A DNA stretch of 5,130 bases from the NCBI GenBank assembly GCA_937927675.1, contig CALBSG010000106.1:1-5130 (forward strand), written 5' to 3'. The notes under the pieces are model-generated. The model was not told the DNA's origin. It saw only the letters and a list, made by a program, of their open reading frames with translations, and did not search any database. A program made the position numbers and the translations under genes. The DNA is from an uncultured Paracoccaceae bacterium (GTDB lineage: Bacteria > Pseudomonadota > Alphaproteobacteria > Rhodobacterales > Rhodobacteraceae). Below are positions 1 to 3,832 of this stretch, one piece after another; within the stretch, counting starts at the first letter, position 1, and every line of letters begins with the position of its first letter.

Positions 1-1437
1 GTTGATGGCGTCGTGACCGAGGGGCGTTCATCGGTCGATGAAAGCATGATTACCGGTGAACCTGTTCCGGTCGAAAAGGTGGCGGATGATCCGGTGACGG
101 GGGCCACAATCAATGGCACCGGATCGCTGGTCATCAGGGCAACCCGGGTGGGCGCCGATACGATGCTGGCCCAGATCGTCGAGATGGTGGCCAAGGCCCA
201 AAGGTCGCGGGCACCGATCCAGAAATATGCTGATCACGTCTCAGGCCTCTTCGTGCCCGCGGTGATCGCGATTGCTGTGTTGTCTTTTGTCGGCTGGGCG
301 GTCTGGGGGCCGGACCCCGCCCTGTCCTACGGCCTTGTCGCCGCCGTCGCAGTGCTGATCATCGCCTGCCCCTGCGCCCTGGGGCTGGCAACTCCGATGT
401 CGATCATGACTGCCACGGGCAGGGGCGCGCAGGCAGGCGTTCTCATCAAAAACGCCGAGGCGCTGGAGCGGTTCGAAAAGATCGACACGCTGATCGTAGA
501 CAAAACCGGCACCCTGACCGAAGGCAAACCCCGCCTGATCGCGGTGCTTCCCGAAGCGGGCCATGATGGGGCCGAAGTGTTGCGCCTTGCCGCCTCGCTG
601 GAGCGCGGGTCGGAACATCCCCTTGCCGAAGCCATCGTGCGCGGGGCGGAGGACAAGGGCGTTGACCTTGCCCCCACCGCCGATTTCGAGGCGATCACCG
701 GCAAGGGTGTTCGCGGCACTGTTGATGGCCACGCGGTGGCTCTTGGCAACCTCCGGTTAGTCACGGATATGGGCCTGAACGCGGCCGATCTGGTGGCGCG
801 GGCGGACGAGCGCCGCGACCAAGGCGAAACCGTGATGTTCGTGGTCTTGGACGGGGCTATCGCTGGCATGGTGTCCGTCGCCGATCCGGTAAAGGAAACC
901 ACGCCCGCCGCGCTGAAGGCGCTGCATGACCTTGGCCTGCGGATCATCATGGCCACGGGCGATAACGAACGCACCGCCCGCGCCGTCGCCGCCCGTCTTG
1001 GCATTGATGAAATCCGGGCTGATGTGCTGCCGCAGGACAAGGCGCGCATTATCCACGAATTGCAGCAGGCGGGGCATCGGGTTGCCATGGCCGGAGATGG
1101 CGTCAACGATGCCCCAGCATTGGCGCAGGCCGATGTCGGCATTGCCATGGGCACGGGCGCGGATGTCGCCATCGAAAGCGCGGGCTTTACACTGGTGAAA
1201 GGCAATCTCGACGGGATTGTCCGTGCCAGGCGGTTGTCGCAGGCCACCATGCGCAATATCCGCCAGAACCTTTTCTTCGCGCTGATCTACAACGCGGCGG
1301 GGGTGCCAGTGGCAGCGGGGCTGCTTTACCCATTCACCGGAATGCTTATCAGCCCGATGTTTGCAGCCTTTGCCATGAGCGCCTCGTCGATCTCGGTCGT
1401 TCTGAACGCCTTGCGGCTGCGCACAGCGCGGATCTGA
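1..1437 (+). CDS. copA: Cu(I)-exporting P1B-type ATPase (CopA), 5'-truncated by window edge
   Basis: This inner-membrane pump uses ATP to move Cu(I) from the cytoplasm to the periplasm. The frame is open from base 1, so the GTG at 13 is internal; 478 codons are visible of a family usually 700-850 residues long. Numbered from base 1, the fragment shows the actuator-domain TGE loop (18-20), a membrane hairpin with the metal-binding CPC (123-125), the phosphorylation motif DKTGT (Asp167), the P1B-specific SEHP (204-207), TGDN (319-322) and the GDGVNDAP hinge (365-372). Two terminal membrane helices carry Tyr-Asn (430-431) and MSASS (459-463). In known Cu(I)-ATPases CPC, the YN pair and MxxSS form the Cu(I) sites, so Cu(I) specificity is well supported over Zn/Cd. 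The N-terminal metal-binding domains and first helices lie outside the window. It is followed after 38 nt by the small membrane peptide. Confidence 0.96.
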   Translation, partial: VDGVVTEGRSSVDESMITGEPVPVEKVADDPVTGATINGTGSLVIRATRVGADTMLAQIVEMVAKAQRSRAPIQKYADHVSGLFVPAVIAIAVLSFVGWAVWGPDPALSYGLVAAVAVLIIACPCALGLATPMSIMTATGRGAQAGVLIKNAEALERFEKIDTLIVDKTGTLTEGKPRLIAVLPEAGHDGAEVLRLAASLERGSEHPLAEAIVRGAEDKGVDLAPTADFEAITGKGVRGTVDGHAVALGNLRLVTDMGLNAADLVARADERRDQGETVMFVVLDGAIAGMVSVADPVKETTPAALKALHDLGLRIIMATGDNERTARAVAARLGIDEIRADVLPQDKARIIHELQQAGHRVAMAGDGVNDAPALAQADVGIAMGTGADVAIESAGFTLVKGNLDGIVRARRLSQATMRNIRQNLFFALIYNAAGVPVAAGLLYPFTGMLISPMFAAFAMSASSISVVLNALRLRTARI

Positions 1438-1462
1438 AGCACTCCATAACTCCAGACAAACC

Positions 1463-1468
1463 AAGGAG
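1463..1468 (+). promoter_or_regulatory. Shine-Dalgarno AAGGAG for the 34-aa ORF
   Basis: AAGGAG lies 7 nt before the ATG at 1476. This near-ideal site is the main reason to accept the very short ORF as a real gene. It also argues against the overlapping ATG at 1469 in another frame, which abuts the site with no spacer. Confidence 0.8.
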
Positions 1469-1475
1469 ATGAAAG

Positions 1476-1580
1476 ATGATGACTGGCTTTGGAATGGGGT
1501 TTGGTTGGCTATGGATGTTGGTGGTAGCGGTCCTGGTGGGGCTGATCATCGCCGCGCTGCTCAAGTACCTGCGTTCATGA
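1476..1580 (+). CDS. 34-aa single-span membrane peptide downstream of copA
   Basis: The product is a 34-residue peptide. A short Gly/Met/Trp/Phe-rich head (residues 1-13, beginning MMTGFGMGFG) leads into one hydrophobic helix (about 14-29, Val/Leu/Ile/Ala) and a positively charged end, KYLRS. This predicts a small inner-membrane protein with its C-terminus in the cytoplasm. The head and helix resemble the membrane part of small SHOCT-domain proteins, but the chain stops right after the helix and I found no SHOCT remnant in the following frames. ATG 1476 and ATG 1479 are both possible starts; the Shine-Dalgarno spacing favours 1476. The gap of 38 nt from copA suggests co-transcription. A role as a pump accessory or membrane-stress peptide is only a guess. 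Confidence 0.68.
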   Translation: MMTGFGMGFGWLWMLVVAVLVGLIIAALLKYLRS

Positions 1581-1613
1581 TATACCTTCTAACGCAATTG
1601 TGAAGTTCAACAC

Positions 1614-1624
1614 CTGTCGGACAG
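1614..1624. repeat. 11-bp palindrome CTGTCGGACAG in the gap before the leader gene
   Basis: CTGTC and GACAG are perfect 5-bp arms around a central G. The GACAG half recurs at 1638-1642 inside TTGACAGG, so three related half-sites lie within 30 bp. This could be a regulator site upstream of the exported-leader gene, or chance; no known copper-regulator consensus (CueR, CopR, CopY) fits it clearly. Confidence 0.3.
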
Positions 1625-1635
1625 TGCTGCCACAA

Positions 1636-1641
1636 TTGACA
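1636..1641 (+). promoter_or_regulatory. Possible -35 box TTGACA upstream of the leader gene
   Basis: A perfect TTGACA hexamer lies in the 91-nt non-coding gap 1581-1671. With 16-18 nt spacing the -10 region (about 1657-1665, CATTGG-like) matches poorly. A transcript from here would begin close to the ATG at 1672 and be almost leaderless. A regulated or alternative-sigma promoter is possible; evidence is the -35 alone. Confidence 0.3.
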
Positions 1642-1648
1642 GGACTTT

Positions 1649-1684
1649 GGGACTGCATCATTGGTCGAGACATGATGCGGTCCC
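1649..1684 (+). promoter_or_regulatory. 13-bp hairpin spanning the start codon of the exported leader gene
   Basis: GGGACTGCATCAT (1649-1661) pairs with ATGATGCGGTCCC (1672-1684): 12 Watson-Crick pairs plus one T-G wobble, with a 10-nt loop TGGTCGAGAC. The 3' arm begins exactly at the tandem start codons ATGATG, and the only purine-rich stretch that could act as a ribosome-binding site (GGTCGAGA) is in the loop. Folded as RNA it should block initiation. Alternatives are a DNA dyad for a repressor near a promoter, or an attenuator; the bases after it (TTATCC) are not a proper U-tract. Confidence 0.6.
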
Positions 1685-2022
1685 TTATCCCCAACCTGCT
1701 GCAGGTTCTTTCCCTTGTCCTGGTCATTGCGACTGGTACTTCAGGGGTTGCCTTTGCAGATCATGGTGGATCGCATGGGGAGCACTGTATCGCTGTTGAC
1801 GAGGTTTCGACTGAACATCAGCATTTAACTTCCGATACTGATACGGAGCATCCCGAAAACGGGGAAAAAGCCTGTGTGCAACACAGTTGCATCGCAGTTT
1901 TCAATTCACGCTTCATTGCGGATGGCTTGCTGTCTGTTGCCTTGGCTGAGAACAGTAATGGCCATCATTCTTTGACACCCTTCGTTAGGGTGGTGAATCT
2001 TTATCGCCCTCCCATCGCCTGA
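1672..2022 (+). CDS. Exported His/Cys-rich protein, CutF/DUF2946/CopL-like copper-sensing leader candidate
   Basis: The protein is 116 residues from ATG 1672. A signal peptide (MMRSLIPN, then a Leu/Val-rich core to about 25) ends at Ala-Phe-Ala29, giving an 87-residue exported part with nine His (31, 35, 38, 49, 51, 60, 71, 98, 99) and three Cys (39, 68, 73). Cys68 and Cys73 form CVQHSC. The C-terminus is NLYRPPIA. Size, export, Cys/His pairs, the Pro-Pro end and the position before an outer-membrane protein and a multicopper oxidase fit CutF/DUF2946-like or CopL-like leader proteins; this is inferred from layout, not from a database match. The frame is open back to GTG 1600, but only Met1/Met2 at 1672/1675 start a normal signal peptide. 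Base composition is lower in GC than copA. It could also be a plain periplasmic copper-binding protein. Confidence 0.75.
   Translation: MMRSLIPNLLQVLSLVLVIATGTSGVAFADHGGSHGEHCIAVDEVSTEHQHLTSDTDTEHPENGEKACVQHSCIAVFNSRFIADGLLSVALAENSNGHHSLTPFVRVVNLYRPPIA
1693..1707 (+). repeat. Perfect 15-bp palindrome AACCTGCTGCAGGTT inside the signal-peptide codons
   Basis: AACCTG and CAGGTT pair around CTG, a 6-bp stem with a 3-nt loop, only 8 nt after the start-codon hairpin. It lies in codons for the signal-peptide core (Asn-Leu-Leu-Gln-Val). It may be a second RNA stem pausing or tuning early translation, part of a regulator site, or chance. Confidence 0.35.
1976..1992 (+). repeat. Hairpin CACCCT/AGGGTG near the 3' end of the leader gene
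   Basis: A 6-bp perfect stem (1976-1981 with 1987-1992) and 5-nt loop TCGTT lie within the codons before the NLYRPPIA end. A ribosome near the end of the gene would melt it. It may belong to the same RNA switch as the structures after the stop codon. Confidence 0.3.
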
Positions 2023-2081
2023 TCCCCGCGCCCAGTGCGCGGATATGTCTGCCTGAAACCCTGACTATCTGTCGGGGATCA
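2020..2081 (+). promoter_or_regulatory. Long-range 9-bp inverted repeat starting at the leader stop codon
   Basis: TGATCCCCG (2020-2028), which contains the TGA stop, is perfectly complementary to CGGGGATCA (2073-2081), enclosing 44 nt. Its first six bases can instead pair with GGATCA (2095-2100), beside the ribosome-binding region of the lipoprotein gene at 2110. CCTGA copies at 2052-2056 and 2060-2064 can pair with TCAGG (2098-2102). A ribosome held at the Pro-Pro codons (2008-2013) or at the stop would cover the 5' arm, so the fold should depend on leader translation. Confidence 0.5.
2026..2042 (+). promoter_or_regulatory. GC-rich hairpin CCGCGC/GCGCGG after the leader gene
   Basis: A perfect 6-bp all-GC stem (2026-2031 with 2037-2042) has a 5-nt loop CCAGT. 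No U-tract follows (ATATGTCTG), so it is not a convincing intrinsic terminator. Its 5' arm shares bases 2026-2028 with the 9-bp long-range stem, so the two cannot both form completely, as expected of a switch. Confidence 0.5.
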
Positions 2082-2109
2082 AGAAGCACATACAGGATCA
2101 GGAAACCCC

Positions 2110-2337
2110 ATGCTTTTCAAAATATTGGCGGCCTTGTTGCCGCTTGCCTTGGGCGCATGTGCCCAAGCCATCGTCTTGCCAGAGGCGGTTGATGTCGCAC
2201 CTGCGTTTTTGGCAACCGTCACCCCTTCGCCACTTCCGGCTGTGACTGTCGTCCACACCATACGCCCGGTTACCGAGCCGTCCAATTGGCAGGGTGTCAA
2301 TGACTCGCAGGCACCAGGTAAGGAGGGGCAGGAATGA
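2110..2337 (+). CDS. Small lipoprotein, translationally coupled to the outer-membrane efflux gene
   Basis: The 75-residue product begins with a lipoprotein signal (MLFKILAALLPLALGAC); the lipobox is LGAC with Cys17 as the lipidated residue. The mature part is about 59 residues, Val/Pro/Thr-rich and without His or further Cys, so it is not an obvious metal binder. A modest AGGAA lies 5 nt before the ATG. The TGA overlaps the next start as ATGA (2334-2337), implying translational coupling. It has no family I recognise; a stabiliser or assembly factor for the neighbouring outer-membrane protein is a guess from position. The upstream gap holds the RNA structures described separately. Confidence 0.75.
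   Translation: MLFKILAALLPLALGACAQAIVLPEAVDVAPAFLATVTPSPLPAVTVVHTIRPVTEPSNWQGVNDSQAPGKEGQE
2319..2326 (+). promoter_or_regulatory. Strong Shine-Dalgarno TAAGGAGG for the outer-membrane gene
   Basis: TAAGGAGG lies inside the end of the lipoprotein gene, 7 nt before ATG 2334. It fixes the start of the outer-membrane protein, which begins a clean lipoprotein signal. It is far stronger than the site of the upstream lipoprotein, so more outer-membrane protein than lipoprotein may be made. Confidence 0.85.
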
Positions 2338-3821
2338 AGGTCCTTCGTACCACCTATCCTCGTGGGGCTTTTTTGGGGGTCAGCAGCGCTCTGGTTTTGG
2401 CGGCCTGTACACCTGCATCCGATCTCGAGCGGCTATCATCGCCTTCCGCAGGCTTCGAAAGTGTAGCGACAACTGCACGTACAGCGACCGGCGCTGAAGC
2501 CGTCTGGCTTCAATCTGCCGAAGACATTTCGGCCAATGCCAAGAAGGTCTCGGCACTGGTCTCCGGCAAAACGATATCTGCGGATACTGCCGTTCAGGTC
2601 GCGCTGCTGAACAATCGCGGCCTGCAGGCGGCCTATGCCGATCTTGGCCTGTCGGCTGCCGATGCATGGCAGGTGGCGCTTGCTCCTAATCCGTCGCTTC
2701 ATCTGGGCGTGCTCGGCCTTGGCACCCAAAGCCTTGATGGCTTCCGTACTCTGGAAGGCGGTATCGCTGCAAATCTTCTGGCCCTGACCACGCAGAAAAG
2801 CCGCAACCGGATTGCAGATGTCAGGTTCCGAAAGGCGCAACTTGTGGCGGCAGACGAGACCCTGCGCGTGGCCACCGAAGCGCGCAAGGCATGGATCACG
2901 ACCGTTGCGGCATTCGAGACGGCGAGCCTTGTCCGGCAGACCCAAGAGACTGCCGATGCCGCCTCTGAACTGGCAGCGGAACTGGGAAAGACCGGCTATC
3001 TGGGGCGTGATGACCAAGCCCGAGAACATGCCTTTGCCGCCGAACTGGCGGGTCAGCGGGCGCAGGCCGACCTTGCCGCCAAACTGGCCAAAGAGGATCT
3101 GACCCGCATCATGGGCCTCTTTGGTGTCGACCTGAACTATTTTGTGCCGGACGCCCTGCCTGGCCTGCCGAGGATTGCGGATCGCAAAGCCTTTGAGAGT
3201 GAAGCCTTGGCGGGCCGCGTTGACCTGGCGGCAGCAAAGCTCGAACTGGAGGCTGTGGCTCTGGACTACCGCTTGGGCGACCGGACACGCGTTGTGTCTG
3301 ATATCGCCCTTGCGGCTGGCACTGAGATCGAACGAGAATTGGAGGATGGCGCGCGTCACAGTGCGCAGACCGACAGCCTTGACCTCGAAGTGGCTTTCGA
3401 GATTCCAATTTTTGACAGCGGCGCGGCCCGTCTGCGCAAGGGCGAAGTGGCCTACATGAAGGCTGCACATCAACTGGCGCAAAAGGCCGTCGACGTCAGG
3501 TCAGAGGCCCGGGCCGCGCATCTCGCCTGGACTGGCACCCACAAGATAGCCCGGCACTACCGGGACGTGGTTCTGCCGCTGCGCAAGACGATCGAGGAAG
3601 AAGCGCTCTTGTCCTACAACGGCATGATCACCAACACCTTTGAACTCTTGGCAGACACAAGGGCGCGGATGCAGTCGAACCTGCTCGAAGCTTCGGCTCG
3701 GCGGGACTTCTGGCTCGCGGATGCGAACATGACGGCCGTTCTTTACGGCGGTGGCGGTGCGACTGCGCCGTCCGGCGGTGGCGGCGCAACTGCCGCTGCC
3801 GAAGAACCAGCAGGTCATTGA
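2334..3821 (+). CDS. TolC/CusC-type outer-membrane lipoprotein of the copper cluster
   Basis: This 495-residue protein has a lipoprotein signal ending LAAC (Cys25), so it should be acylated and outer-membrane anchored like CusC/OprM. Two outer-membrane efflux (OEP) repeats follow. The first contains LLNNRGLQAAYADLGLSAAD (91-110) and APNPSL (117-122), with long Ala/Glu/Gln-rich helices to about 260. The second contains FEIPIFDSG (355-363) and a helix to YNGMITNTFELLADTR (428-443). Length is normal. The Gly-rich tail (472-486) holds two GGGGAT units and ends Glu-Glu-Pro-Ala-Gly-His. It probably acts as a copper efflux duct. No membrane-fusion protein or RND pump is visible, so its inner partner is unknown; it may substitute for CopB. 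The neighbouring oxidase starts 11 nt downstream, supporting co-expression. Confidence 0.92.
   Translation: MKVLRTTYPRGAFLGVSSALVLAACTPASDLERLSSPSAGFESVATTARTATGAEAVWLQSAEDISANAKKVSALVSGKTISADTAVQVALLNNRGLQAAYADLGLSAADAWQVALAPNPSLHLGVLGLGTQSLDGFRTLEGGIAANLLALTTQKSRNRIADVRFRKAQLVAADETLRVATEARKAWITTVAAFETASLVRQTQETADAASELAAELGKTGYLGRDDQAREHAFAAELAGQRAQADLAAKLAKEDLTRIMGLFGVDLNYFVPDALPGLPRIADRKAFESEALAGRVDLAAAKLELEAVALDYRLGDRTRVVSDIALAAGTEIERELEDGARHSAQTDSLDLEVAFEIPIFDSGAARLRKGEVAYMKAAHQLAQKAVDVRSEARAAHLAWTGTHKIARHYRDVVLPLRKTIEEEALLSYNGMITNTFELLADTRARMQSNLLEASARRDFWLADANMTAVLYGGGGATAPSGGGGATAAAEEPAGH
3747..3791 (+). repeat. Short tandem repeat coding for GGGGAT units
   Basis: Two copies of a segment coding for Gly4-Ala-Thr (3747-3764 and 3774-3791), separated by three codons, make a flexible tail on the outer-membrane protein. 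Likely low-complexity expansion; no specific role is evident. Confidence 0.5.
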
Positions 3822-3825
3822 GGAG
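3820..3825 (+). promoter_or_regulatory. Shine-Dalgarno GAGGAG for the multicopper oxidase
   Basis: GAGGAG overlaps the stop codon of the outer-membrane gene and lies 7 nt before ATG 3833. This sets the oxidase start, which gives an intact twin-arginine signal, and it suggests coupled translation. Confidence 0.8.
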
Positions 3826-3832
3826 ACATCAG

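Noticed and set aside
13..15. GTG at 13 as the copA start
   Set aside because: The frame is open to base 1 and the five residues before it fit the conserved actuator-domain sequence, so the gene continues to the left of the window.
327..1256. 309-codon open frame on the - strand opposite copA
   Set aside because: Low-complexity Ala/Ser/Arg/Pro composition typical of antisense frames; copA motifs are intact on the + strand.
1469..1603. Overlapping ORF starting at ATG 1469 in another frame
   Set aside because: The ATG abuts the AAGGAG with no spacer and the product is a polar Gly/Ala/Asp mixture; the 1476 frame has ideal spacing and a clear membrane helix.
1600..1671. Upstream GTG start giving a 140-aa form of the leader protein
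   Set aside because: No SD precedes GTG 1600, and the extra 24 residues would put a non-signal sequence before an otherwise normal signal peptide.
1972..1977. TTGACA hexamer inside the leader gene as a promoter for the lipoprotein operon
   Set aside because: No acceptable -10 at 16-18 nt; the best AT-rich stretch is too far away. Read-through from the leader is simpler.
2026..2042. GC hairpin as an intrinsic terminator between leader and lipoprotein
   Set aside because: No T-run follows, and the genes on both sides fit one operon; a translation-linked role is more likely.
2436..3482. 348-codon open frame on the - strand
   Set aside because: Shadow of the OMF gene in GC-rich DNA; no recognisable domain or supported start, and the + strand product is a clear OEP protein.
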